64,000 nt of DNA from Berberis thunbergii (lineage: Eukaryota; Streptophyta; Magnoliopsida; Ranunculales; Berberidaceae), in contig QNQO01000822.1 of the NCBI GenBank assembly GCA_003290165.1, forward strand, positions 454,305 through 518,304. The letters are read 5' to 3'. A program made the translations under genes and the position numbers. The notes below the pieces were generated by a model that saw nothing but the letters and a program-made list of their open reading frames with translations, was not told the DNA's origin and ran no database searches. Positions 37,575 through 48,016 of this stretch are shown here, in pieces; positions within the stretch are counted from its first letter, which is position 1; every line of letters starts with the position of its first letter.

Positions 37575-38743
37575 GAAAAATTCTAGCTGGCCCGTCCTCA
37601 CAGCCCGTCCCATGGGACGGACCCTCCCAGGCACGTGCCCGATCAAAGTTAAAAAAAAAAAAAGAAAAAAAAAGGGGAAATCTAAATTTTTGAAAGTTAA
37701 AAAGGAGATATCAGTCATTCACTTTCTTCCCAAAACCTCACTTTTTCAAGTCCATGAAGTCGAAAAACCGTCCATCAATGGCTACGGTTTCAAAGATCCC
37801 AAAACAGACCTCTTCAATTGCTGCTCGTGCTCTCAATGAGGTAACTTATCCCGCCAACCCCTTTATGTCTTCTTCTTCATTGTGCTGAACCACAAAAGCA
37901 TTATTAACACAAGGGTTTTTTTTTCTACCCCTTTTTTACAAACCCTTGTGGCATCAAAGGGTTTTGAGTACTATTGTTGAGTCGTTTTAGTAGTCCATTG
38001 TGCTAGTTTTTGTCCTTTCGTGTAGAAATGTGGAACCCCTTTGTGTTTGATGTTCATAAAAATGTGGTTTTTTGGATTGTGAGGTTGAAAGCCTTGATTT
38101 GGTGTTAATTGGAATGCGTGGTTATGTTTGATGTGAATATGTGATACACCCACAGAAAAATTGTGAAAGGAACAAATGGGTAGTTCACATTGGTGTTTGT
38201 TTAGTTACAAATGAACGTGCATGTTCTATTATGTATGAAGATTTTCTCACCAATTTACAATACTGTTTTGTTTTTTAGGACTTTTTTGTGTTTCCCCCTT
38301 TAGCATTGAAGGTTTTCGGCATACAGTGTCACTGCTATTAGTTGTTTTATTGGTTCATTGTGGTAGTTATTATAGATTTTGTAGAAGTGAAGATGCCCTT
38401 TGTGTTCAATGTTCATGAAAATGTGATTTTTTCGATTGTGAGGTTGAAAACATTCCTTTGGGGTTAATGGGTGTGTGGTGTTATCTTTTATGTGGTTAGA
38501 TATTGTATGTGTAAGAAATAAATGGGATTGTTGGCAGGTGTGTTTGTTCGGTTAGTAATGAATGAAACAAACCTGCATGGTCTATTATGTTTGAAGATGA
38601 TGTTGAATATAGACTTACAGTTGTGTATAATCATTTGGTGTCCATGGTCCATGCATCTTTATTTTGTACTATGTTGGATAATGAGGTTGAATACATTGAA
38701 TAGGTGTTAATGTTTGTGTTTTATGTTATCTTTTATATGATAA
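37575..38743 (+). repeat. Left terminal inverted repeat of the Pack-MULE
   Basis: The arm is 1169 bp and matches 42079-43246 in reverse, ending at ATCTTTTATATGATAA. The outermost part is GC-rich (GGCCCGTCCTCACAGCCCGTC) and is followed by an A-rich patch that differs in length and content between the arms. Arm identity is high by eye, which suggests a fairly recent insertion or ongoing conversion. Confidence 0.9.
37754..37840 (+). other. Candidate first exon carried in the left TIR
   Basis: ATG at 37754 opens 29 codons (MKSKNRPSMATVSKIPKQ, then TSSIAARALNE) ending at GAG followed by a GTAACT donor-like site. The same exon with few changes lies in the other arm (42989-43075, minus). I do not recognise the protein. 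It could be the 5' exon of a captured gene whose promoter now sits in both arms. Confidence 0.4.
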
Positions 38744-38932
38744 GCTGTTGCAATTGTCTGTTATCATTTTCCACTTTTGGTAAGAAGATAGCGTTTTCCG
38801 AAAGTCAAACTCAATGGCCGCAATTTCATTCACAAGAGTGAGCATTTCTTGTATGGACCAGTCAGGCTCTGCCTGAGAACGTGTGCGCCGAGATGATACA
38901 GTTGACACTTGATTACTGACTTTCAGCTCCAT
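38744..38932 (-). pseudogene. Captured trihelix transcription factor fragment
   Basis: On the minus strand the peptide has RRTRSQAEPDWSIQEMLTLV, NEIAAIE and LSSYQKWKMITDNC. This is the start of a plant trihelix (Myb/SANT-like) DNA-binding domain, with the first and second tryptophans visible. About 60 residues remain of a protein usually over 200. It is cut exactly where the left arm begins. The sequence upstream to about 39100 may belong to the same donor gene but shows stops. Confidence 0.7.
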
Positions 38933-39460
38933 TAGTCCATTTGCAATCCAATTTCTTCTTTTGTCAGTGTCTGTATGCTATGATATTCTATGGATGGTTG
39001 GGTCACCTCTATTTGATGAAGTGCAAAGCTTCTTAGTTTCTAAAGAGTGGAAGTTGCCTTTCACTGTGAAACTACAGCCACGTAGATGAGGGGTAGTAGT
39101 AAGTCACCCTGGGGTCTAGTACCACAGAATGGTGTTGGTACAATATGATCCTTACTACTGAGGTTCGTCTTGAACAACTCCTGTTAATTTAAAATAACAA
39201 AAAAAAGGTGTATAGATATAATACATATTAAAACTAGGAAACATGAAGACAATAATTGTGTGTTTTCAAGCTACTATATCCAACATATTACTCAAAAAAA
39301 AAATTATACCATAAGAAAATAATGAGAAAGAAAATGTTAGACCGAAATTTTAACAGAGATACAAGCCAAAAGTAACATGGAAAAAGCAAATGATGTCCGT
39401 GTCAAATAGATGTTCTCGATTATGCAATCTATATTTATAATGAATCTAATTTTTTGTGCA

Positions 39461-40210
39461 GGCACTGCAGTGGTTGCAGTGATGGTAATCACAACATTTA
39501 TGGTTACTCTAATAATGCTCGTCATATGGAAGATAAACATTTGGTGGATAGCACTGTTCTTCGTCATTTTTGTTGCAATAGAACTTCTATATCTTTCTGC
39601 AGTCCTATATAAATTTACTCAAGGAGGCTACCTACCACTGGCATTTTCATTTATCCTGATGATAATAATGGGTCTCTGGCATTATGTTCACAAACAAAGA
39701 TACATGTTCGAGCTTACAAACAAGGTTTCTAGCAATTTCATTAAGGATTTGGCGATGAACCCAGAAATAAGCAGGATTCCTGGAATCGGCCTTTTATACT
39801 CTGAGATGGTACAAGGCATCCCGCCTATATTCCCACACTTCATTGCCAATATACCATCAATCCATTCTGTCCTAGTCTTTGTCTCAATAAAGTCTATTCC
39901 AATAAGTAAAGTGGTAATGGAGGAACGCTTTCTCTTCCGACAGGTTGAACCAAGAGATTATCGAATGTTCCGCTGTGTGGTGCGTTATGGTTATAACGAT
40001 GTCATGGAAGGGCCTGTTGAGTTTGAGCAGCAACTTGTGAAAAACTTGAAAGAATTCATCAGACATGAACACTATATCCTAGAAGGCGGTTCCAATGAGG
40101 ACTGCAAGGAGATGATAAAGAAGGTGGATTTGGATGGAGATGGTATGGTTAGTTTTGATGAGTTCAAACAAATGATGAAGACTGGGGGCAAGCTTCTTCA
40201 AGTGTCATAA
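39461..40210 (+). pseudogene. Captured HAK/KUP K+ transporter C-half fused to a calmodulin-like EF-hand
   Basis: The frame, open for 250 codons, starts at a splice acceptor (TTTTTTGTGCAG before 39462). It runs through transmembrane segments (AVMVITTFMVTLIMLVIW, then IALFFVIFVAIELLYLSAVL, YKFTQGGYLPLA and FILMIIMGLWHYVH) and the cytosolic HAK segment GIGLLYSEMVQGIPPIFPHF ... HSVLVFVSIKSIPIS ... EERFLFRQVEPRDYRMFRC, ending at FIRHEHYILEGGS. From 40094 it changes without a frame break into NEDCKEMIKKVDLDGDGMVS and FDEFKQMMK, the last EF-hand of a calmodulin-like protein with an intact D-x-D-x-D loop. HAK5-type transporters do not end in EF-hands, and their usual C-terminal tail is missing. Whether it is expressed is unknown, and the upstream exons are absent. 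Confidence 0.85.
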
Positions 40211-41064
40211 ACAACTTTCTACTTCAACATTCTCAAGAATGGTTCATGGCCATGGTAGTATTTTGCAGGTACACATGAGTGTTGGCGCGTACAACGCGAA
40301 ACAATTCCATATGTATTTATGCACTTTTTGTAACCCTTATGTTATAAACAGTTCCATATGTATCATTTTAAGTTAGCTCAGGTTGAGCTTTTAGAAAACA
40401 AAACCAACTCTGTTGTCTATCCACAGTCACCTTCCATACTTCAGTGATACTCCCTCCCATTTTACTTAGGACTAACGGTGCCATGGAGAACTATCAAACC
40501 AATCTAACAGACTAGGGGGAATCGCGTTTTTCATTCAATCTTGAAAAGTTGTTCTTTCAAATCTTTGGTATATTGCATGAGAAGAACAGAGCATAGTTTT
40601 TTTTCCCAACGTAAAGGAGAAGCGATGAACTGTGTACAATTACATAACGAGTGATAGTCCGGTAGTATGCACTACACACTCGCAGAGAGGCCAAGTAGAT
40701 CTTAGTTTCTGGTGGGGATATGGGGGTCCTTAAAAAGCAACATTCAACATCATTTATAGCTATCTCGTGTCTACAAAGTAACCAGCAGCATCATTAGAAA
40801 TCTCTCCGTCCAGGATGGTTCACATCATTGCTGATCGTAATGCCAATCTCTCTCTCGAGTGCCATTGGTTTTGAATAAAGGTTACGTACACGGCCAATGG
40901 GAAAAAATAGAGCAAAGGGCAAGTCTCGGCAAAAAAGCAAGAATGCTGATGATAAGATCAATCAAAGTTTATATATTCATCACCCACTGAATGAAAATCT
41001 CATTTCAACAACATATAATTGAGAAAAAACTAATTAACATTGATAAACAAAAAATGGAGTTACA

Positions 41065-41991
41065 ACAGCTAGAGCTGCGTTGAAGTTTGGATCAGCTGTG
41101 ATCGCTGCGGTCGCTGCGCTCACTGTATCAGCCAAGGTAGGCTGTGGTTGTTGGCCTTGTTGAGGTGGTGCTTGGTTCCCAAACTGCGCTGCTTGGGTAT
41201 GGCGCTGAAGCTGAAATTATTGCCATGCTCAACGAGTAAGGCAGCATTGTTCTAGTTAAGTAGTTTGAGTTCATTATTCCATCAGCACTTGACATTGATC
41301 CTGAGAGAAGTACACTTGCCGCCGCGGATGTTGTGTTTGCCATTGCCATGACTGCAGGAGGGAGGGGAAGGTTGTGGTTCCCTTCATAGGTTGTCCCAAA
41401 TATGGTTCTATCGTCAGCACACCTTTGAACCTAAAACAACAAAATTCACATTAGTTTTGAACTACTAAAATTTCATCAAACAAATTGAAACAAGTTTGGT
41501 TACAAGGAGGCAGGGGACCTACTTGTTTCCTAACAGGACATCCGGCTGCCATGGTGCACTGATAATAAGCTCGAGGACAAGGGTTCCCTTGAGCCATCTT
41601 CTGCCCGTATTTGCGCCATTGGCATCCATCAGTAATCTGAAACAAACCACAATACCACATTAGTTCCAATCCAAGTATAATAATACATTCCACTTTGCAT
41701 CAAATGCTTCTCATTACATTAAGGAATTAAACAACATACCATAGGTGCTTCGCATCAAGCTCGAACCGAGACTCTAGCCTTCCTAATAGTAGCTTCTGTA
41801 AAGGGTTCAACATTCTTTGAAGGCCCATTCAACTTAGGCGTCTTGTTAGGAACCCAACCTTGTGACTCATGGTCAGGACTATCATCCCTGTTAAGCTTCC
41901 TCAACTGCCTTGGCACAATCACTCCATCACCCACTTCATGTTTCTTGTCATTCAATTTGTCCTCAATCATCGAAAATACATCAAACATCAC
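41065..41991 (-). pseudogene. Captured group IIb WRKY gene fragment (WRKY6/31/42-like)
   Basis: Three exon pieces are readable on the minus strand. The first (41991 to about 41750) carries DSPDHESQGWVPNK and the basic run KARVSVRARCEAPM. The second (about 41638-41523) carries [20 protein letters not shown] and [16 protein letters not shown], ending at a GTAGGT donor. The third (from about 41430) carries [28 protein letters not shown] and MLPYSLSMA, followed in another frame by [19 protein letters not shown]. The group IIb zinc knot is normally C-X5-C-X23-H-X-H. Here the last His is Leu (HNL), and YYRC is YYQC. The C-terminal region also has a frameshift or internal deletion. Splice sites are retained, so the fragment was captured as genomic DNA. 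Confidence 0.88.
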
Positions 41992-42078
41992 AAATTAACA
42001 ACAAAATACATCAAATTAACACCTATTCAATATATTCAACCTCATTATCCAACATAATTTTACACATTCAACATCCAA

Positions 42079-43246
42079 TTATCATATAAAAGATAACATA
42101 AAACACAAACATTAACCATTAACACCTATTCAATATATTTAACCTCATTATCCAACATAGTACAAAATAAAGATGCATGGACCATGGACACCAAATGATT
42201 ATACACAACTGTAAGTCTATATTCAACATCATCTTCAAACATAATAGACCATGCAGGTTTGTTTCATTCATTACTAACCGAACAAACACACCTGCCAACA
42301 ATCCCATTTATTTCTTACACATACAATATCTAACCACATAAAAGATAACACCACACACCCATTAACCCCAAAGGAATGTTTTCAACCTCACAATCGAAAA
42401 AATCACATTTTCATGAACATTGAACACAAAGGGCATCGTCACTTCTACAAAAACTATAATAACTACCACAATGAACCAATAAAACAACTAATAGCAGTGA
42501 CACTGTATGCCGAAAACCTTCAATGCTAAAGGGGAAACACAAAAAAGTCCTAAAAAACAAAACAGTATTGTAAATTGGTGAGAAAATCTTCATACATAAT
42601 AGAACATGCACGTTCATTTGTAACTAAACAAACACCAATGTGAACTACCCATTTGTTCCTTTCACAATTTTTCTGTGGGTGTATCACATATTCACATCAA
42701 ACATAACCACACATTCCAATGAACACCAAATCAAGGCTTTCAACCTCACAATCCAAAAAACCACATTTTTATGAACATCAAACACAAAGGGGTTCTACAT
42801 TTCTACACGAATGGACAAAAACTAGCACAATGGACCACTAAAACGACTCAACAATAGTACTCAAAACCCTTTGATGCCACAAGGGTTTGTAAAAAAGGGG
42901 TAGAAAAAAAAAACCCTTGTGTTAATAATGCTTTTGGGGTTCAGCACAACGAAGAAGAAAACATAAAGGGGTTGGCGGGAAAAGTTACCTCATTGAGAGC
43001 ATGAGCAGCAATTGAAGAGGTCTGTTTTGGGATCTTTGAAACCGTAGCCATTGATGGACGGTTTTTCGACTTCATGAACTTGAAAAAGTGAGGTTTTGGG
43101 AAGAAAGTGAATGACTTTCGATTGTGATTTTTTTTTTTTTTTTTTTAACTTTGGTCGGGCACGTGCAAGACGCCCTCCCAAAGGCACGTGTCTGGGAGGG
43201 TCCGTCCCATGGGACGGGTTGTGAGGACGGGCCAGCTAGAATTTTC
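42079..43246 (-). repeat. Right terminal inverted repeat of the Pack-MULE
   Basis: This is the inverted copy of 37575-38743. Differences include an extra GGTTAAT near 42115 and a different length and composition in the A-rich stretch near the outer end. Confidence 0.9.
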
Positions 43247-43255
43247 ATATACTAT
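43247..43255 (+). repeat. 9-bp target-site duplication, right copy
   Basis: ATATACTAT is identical to 37566-37574. Confidence 0.9.
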
Positions 43256-43699
43256 ATTAGTACATTTATCTTTAAAGGGGGACCACACAACCTCTCTGAG
43301 GCGATTTTGAAAGGGTATGCTGGGTATTTTTAAATTTTTTTTTGATTTCTCATCCTAGCCCTCCATTTCCTTGGGAATTAATCCCGTCCTGCCACTACAG
43401 TGGTGGGTTGGCCATCCCCAACCTCCGCCGCCAAGAGTTTCCCTCCCCAATCACTCATAGGTCGCGTCCCCACCATTCACAGGCCGTGTCACGTCCCCAC
43501 TCACAGGCTGTGTCACGTCGGCTTTGGCGCACGGGACAAAGGTTCTAGGTGAGTCCGTTACGGTACGCCGCCGAATCGCTGGTGTTACGACCTAGCCGCT
43601 GTTACTATCCAGGCGATTCCGCCTCTGTTACGCCCAGCCGCCGACAAACAAAACCGATCTACTTTATTTTGTCGCTGGATCCAGGATTGACATCTGGAT
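43256..43699. other. GC-richer stretch before a LINE ORF1
   Basis: A GC-rich section with CCACTCACAGGC-type short repeats (43460-43520) and many CpG sites. It may be the 5' UTR of the LINE whose ORF1 starts near 43700, since plant LINE 5' UTRs are often GC-rich. No protein is recognisable. Confidence 0.4.
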
Positions 43700-44215
43700 G
43701 TGATGTCAGCGGCACAAGCCCCCACCCCTCCCCCCACGGGACCTGGTCATGGGGAAACAATGCCGCTCTCTAAGCCCTCTTTCGCTCAGATTTTGGGACA
43801 AAATTTGGTGGACGACGCTACGGAGACTCCGGTCGAAGGAACCCGTTTCCACAAAGAGGGGGCACCAGGAATCGGAATCACGGCCACGGATGAAGTCCGT
43901 GGAGAAGCTTTCATGGAAAAACACTTGATTGTCCTAAAATTCTCCAGTTACCGACCAACTTTGGCAGATATTCGAGATTCGATTCACAGAACTTAGGGCA
44001 TTTTAGGCGATTTCTCACTCAGTTTACTAAATCAACGACACGTGTTAGTTTGCCTTCAATCTGAGGAGGAAGCAAAGAAAATACTGTCGAGAGATTCCTT
44101 TTTGATTCGTGGAGTTCGGTTCAAAACTTTTCGATGGCATGATGGTTTCAGTTTGAAGGAGGACCCGATCTCGGTGCCGTTAATTTTGACTCAATGACTC
44201 AAAGTCATTTGATAG
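43700..44215 (+). pseudogene. LINE ORF1 N-terminal part (DUF4283-like)
   Basis: From 43700 the frame has a Pro-rich start, KPSFAQILGQN and FSSYRPTLADIRDSIHRT, then a stop. It continues in shifted frames with LVCLQSEEEAKKILSRDSF and IRGVRFKTFRWHDGFSLKED. This is the usual order for the 5' part of plant LINE ORF1. It is interrupted at about 44215 by A-rich sequence and a CACTA-like array. The remaining LINE appears to continue at 48017, beyond an LTR element. Confidence 0.7.
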
Positions 44216-44257
44216 CAAAAAAAAAAAAAAAAAAAATTTAAAAAAAAAAAAATTTGT

Positions 44258-44663
44258 CACGGTTTTAAACTGTGGCTAACTATTGCAACGGCTAAAAACC
44301 GTGGCTACCTTGCCACGGCTTATAACCGTGGCTAGGGTTAGCCACGGCTTAAAACCGTTGCTACTTAATTAGACACGGTTTATAACCGTTGCTAATATGT
44401 ACATCTTGTCACGGCTTAAAACCGTTGCTATTGTTGCCACGGCTAAAAACCGTTGCTATTATTATTGCAACGGTTTATAACCGTTGCTAATTGCTGAAAA
44501 TCACGCCCCCCTTCAAGCATAAAACCGTTGCTACAATTTTAGCAACGGTTTATAGCCGTTACAAAGGATTTTGCGACGCCCCTGTAGTCCACGGCTCTTA
44601 GCCGTGGCAATGGCTTACGCCCACGGTATAAAACCGTTGCTAATGGGGGTTTTTGGTGTAGTG
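44258..44663 (+). mobile_element. CACTA-like terminal fragment with AACCGTTGC hairpin array
   Basis: About a dozen units such as ACGGTTTATAACCGT and CCACGGCTTATAACCGTGG alternate in both orientations. The last bases are TTTTTGGTGTAGTG, a CACTA terminus read inward from the right. The preceding poly-A/T-rich stretch (44218-44258) replaces a left end. It closely resembles 54205-54737. It abuts, and cuts, the gag of an Athila-like element. Confidence 0.75.
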
Positions 44664-46110
44664 CTGGGTTATAATAATCTAAATATGGATCATAATCAGG
44701 TCGTCGCATGTCATAAAATGCATTGACTTGCTCGGAAAATAGGCTGGATAATCCCTTGTGTTCATTTTTTTTGAAAGCACTAACTCTAAAAATACACACA
44801 AGCTCACATGCAATCAACAACCAATAAATGCACAAGAAACATGCCTTCCTAAGCAATCAATGTTTTTGAGATCAATTATCTTTTTATTTTTGGGGGACAA
44901 TTATTTATTATGTAATCTTTATGACACAGCAATGGGTGCTACAAGTTGATCCTAAGAGTGTACACTTTACACCGCAAAGTTCAAAATCAGTAGGCTAGAG
45001 TTTTGTTTCAAAGAAACCGGATTATCGCACAAGAGAAGGAGGTCACAATGGTCCAATTAAGTACTTCCTTGTGCTACCGCTCTGTAAGCCAATAGATGTG
45101 AGAACGATGTGATGTTAAATGCACACTTGAGGCTTGTGTTCCTAACAAAAAACTGTTGGTTACACCAATTCTTCTTGTGGATCGCAGCTTACTTATGACT
45201 CGGCGTACCGGGTAAATTACCCTTGTGGCAGTGGCCTTTCGGAGTTCATTGAATGATTAAACCCATCGTCACTTTTAGCTTGGGTCAACACAAAAATTAT
45301 TGGATTCACCTTGGTCTTGGTTGTCCTATGAACACCGTACCTAAAAGATGACTCTATCTAACTTGCTAATTGATTTTAATTATGTTTGTCTATTGGTTGC
45401 ACACAGCTGGAGTGATGAGGTGGGGATATCAAGTCCCACCAGTTTCTATTTAGAAGCTGGGTCTGCTTATTATGAATTACTAAAGTTTAGCATCCACAAT
45501 TACAGAAATTAAACAACCAATCACACAATTTCAAACAATTACACAAAGCACCCGGGTCGCTAATACATTGCGTGTGATAGAAATACTTACAGTGTGCGTA
45601 TTCCAATCTGCACAAAAAGTTAGCACAATTCAAAAAAAAGTCTGACTTCTTTTTATCCATTTCACTCAACACACAAGCACATGCAAATAAATTTACTGGT
45701 ATTGGTTGTAGAAGTCGGATTTCTAAATCATAAAAAAATTTGGGGTTTTTTTTTTTCTAGTGATTAAACAAAATGAAAAATAGTAAAGTCCTAAAAAATT
45801 ATTACACCACACACTCGTAAAACGAGGTGAAAATAAAATTAAAACTCTCCTCACAAAATAAAAAAATAAAAATAAAAATAAAAATTTGCTTGATGTTTAG
45901 CAGGATCATCCAATTTTCTCGAGAACCGTGTAATCTGCAAAATCAAACACAAAATGGGTGTAAAAAGATAAAAATAAAAATAAAATTTTTGTTTTGTTTT
46001 GTTTGTTTTTTTAATTTTTAAATTTTAATTTTAATTTTTTGAAATTTTTTGATTATTTTTTTTAAAAAATTAGTGCAAATAAATCTTAAATTCAATTACA
46101 CCGTAACCTT
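44664..46110 (-). mobile_element. Athila-like (Ty3/gypsy) internal region: leader and start of gag
   Basis: Read on the minus strand from the primer-binding site, there is a long untranslated leader and then the beginning of a gag-like protein near 44870 (LFSEQVNAFYDMRRPDYDPY, then LDYYNPA). It resembles the Y-N-P-G-W-R-x-H-P-N-F motif found near the gag N terminus in this lineage. The sequence is cut at 44663 by the CACTA-like end. No pol domains or second LTR are present in the window. Confidence 0.6.
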
Positions 46111-46127
46111 CCCTGGCAACGGCGCCA
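46111..46127 (-). other. Primer-binding site of the Athila-like element
   Basis: On the minus strand TGGCGCCGTTGCCAGGG stands six bases after the LTR end. This is the primer-binding sequence typical of Athila/Tat gypsy elements, usually TGGCGCCGTTGCCGGGG. Confidence 0.8.
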
Positions 46128-46133
46128 AAAACT

Positions 46134-48016
46134 TGATACGGATTTAACTAACCTAAATAAATAGGTTAATTTAACCCACTTGTAATAATCGCAACTGCAC
46201 GGTGCCTAACTGGTTGATAACGGCAAGTACGGGTCGATCCCACGAAGAAGGTGGATGCAATTGAAATTTAGAAATTATCTAAACTAATTTAAACGGAAAT
46301 GGGATTACAATGTTTTTAAAACTAAACTAAAAATAAATTAAAAATAAGAAAAATAAAATAAAAGATAGATGAGATGGATTTTGTGGGCTTGGACTCACCA
46401 ATGAGTTAGCAACAACATTTAAATCTAAATTACTGAATTTAAAAACGAGAAGCTTTAGGGATGAAAATCCCTTGCTTACTCCGAATATGTGATCGTTAAA
46501 ATCCAATTCAACTTATATCATGTTTATATCAAACATTAACAAATTATTTCAAGCAAATACACTATTACAAGGTATTAAGTGTCTTTTTAGGGCACACTTA
46601 ATCAAAGTTTAAGCTTACTATTTTTAGCAGATGCTTTGAATATTGAAAAAAATGTAATTCTAACTACCAAACATATCAAGATTAATTTCTCGAAAATGAA
46701 AGGTGAAAGCAATTTATCAAAAATTCAGAAATAAATTGTAATTAACAATTAAGCACACAATTCAGTAACATAAATCAAAATGAATTATGCAACTCATTTA
46801 GTTTGTCACAAACTTGATGTGGTGGTACTCAGCAGATCATCAGGTGGTCAGAACACGAATCCTGAGAAAAATGTTCCCAAAACGCTCTGTGGTGGTACAG
46901 AGCAGAATCGAAGGAGTGAATAGCCAAAAACGGTTTTGACTCGGTCTCCCACCCTCGCTATAATGCGTTTCATCTCCAACACGACAGCACCACTCCCGCT
47001 GCTGTTCTTCGCTCCTCGCTAGCGTCCTCCTGCGCCAACCTGTTCCAGACCTGCAAAATAGAGAGAGGGATGGAAAATCGGTGAGAGAGGTGTAATGAAA
47101 ACTAAAAAAAATCAAAATAGAGAGCGGTGGCGGAGCCCTGTGTTTGCTCCTGTCGCTGCGGTTGCGTGCTGGCTGACGCGCCGCTTGCAACTATGGTCGT
47201 GAGAGAGGGATGCAGGAAGGAGCTCGAGATGAAGAGAGGCCGAGAGAGGGGAGGAGCAGGGTCTGTGGCGAGGCAGAACAGAGTCGCGGTGATGGCGGCT
47301 CTGTTTCGCGGTGGTTGTGGTGGCTCACAGATGTGTTTTGTCGCGAAACAGGTTGATGGCGGATGGAGGTTGATGGACGATGGACAGGAAGAGGGGCAGG
47401 GACGGTGATGGAGGTGGCTCTAACAAGAAACAGGGTTGTCACACCCCTGTTTTCGTGGTGGTGGCAGTTGTGCTGTCCGGAGGTGGTGGTGGTGCTCGGG
47501 TGATGGTGGTTAATGGATGATGGAGGTGATTGCTGAGTGATCTGGACATAGAATGAGTGAGAGATGGATAGGTGGTAATGGTGATGAAAATCACCTTGTG
47601 AGAAAGATGTTTTGATTTTTGTCTAATTCTTCTTTTCCCTTTTCTTCCTCCCCTTTTTCTCACCATATTCTCTTGTATTTATAGAAAATGATCAAGATGA
47701 ATAGGGATGAGATGAGGGGATGATTCATCAATGTATAATTTGGAGGTAGGATTGGGCTTGGCATTGGGTTTGGGTTTAGGTGATGGATTAGGTTTTGGGT
47801 TTAGGTTATGAATTAGGTTTGTGACCATCTGCTTTATACCACCGTTAGAATCGACTAATTGCCGTTCCTTAACTTGTCGCCTTAATATGATTTCATCGTT
47901 TACGCTCAAATTCCTACAAAAACATGAAAACAAAATAATTACTATAAAATATAATAATTGAAACACTAACATGTATAAATTAAGGGATATATTATGTAAT
48001 AATTATGTGAATATCA
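46134..48016 (-). repeat. LTR of the Athila-like element
   Basis: On the minus strand the LTR starts TGATATTCAC (48016 downward) and ends CCGTATCA (46134). The terminal TGATA/TATCA are inverted copies, and the end is adjacent to the primer-binding site. A TATA element (CTATAAATAC, 47675-47684 minus) stands about 335 bp inside and would drive transcription. The length of 1883 bp is reasonable for the lineage. Only one LTR lies in the window. Confidence 0.75.

Larger units (their letters stand above)
37575..43246. mobile_element. Pack-MULE with 1.17-kb TIRs and captured gene fragments
   Basis: The 5672-bp element is bounded by a perfect 9-bp duplication and begins GAAAAATTCTAGCTGGCCCG. It ends with the inverted CGGGCCAGCTAGAATTTTC. 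The two arms, 37575-38743 and 42079-43246, are near-identical inverted copies. Between them there is no MURA-type transposase. Instead there are fragments of a trihelix gene (minus), a HAK/KUP transporter joined to an EF-hand (plus) and a group IIb WRKY gene (minus). The WRKY and HAK pieces keep intron sequence or splice sites, so capture was from genomic DNA rather than RNA. This is the defining pattern of Pack-MULEs, which depend on another element for transposase. Transcription across the arms would give long double-stranded RNA, so small-RNA silencing of itself or the parent genes is possible (inference). Confidence 0.93.

Noticed and set aside
37575..43246. Two neighbouring real genes (HAK transporter and WRKY) in a duplicated locus
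   Set aside because: Both are fragments lacking essential exons. They lie between perfect element ends with a 9-bp duplication, and the WRKY has lost a zinc ligand.
44258..44663. CRISPR-like or tandem repeat array
   Set aside because: Units are palindromic, irregularly spaced and in both orientations, at a CACTA end in a plant genome, which is not CRISPR architecture.
44539..44856. Minus-strand 105-codon frame as one gene
   Set aside because: It joins the gag start of an LTR element to the CACTA hairpin array across an insertion point, so it is not a real single protein.
47127..47442. Open frames on both strands in a GC-rich stretch
   Set aside because: They lie inside the Athila-like LTR and show no domain.
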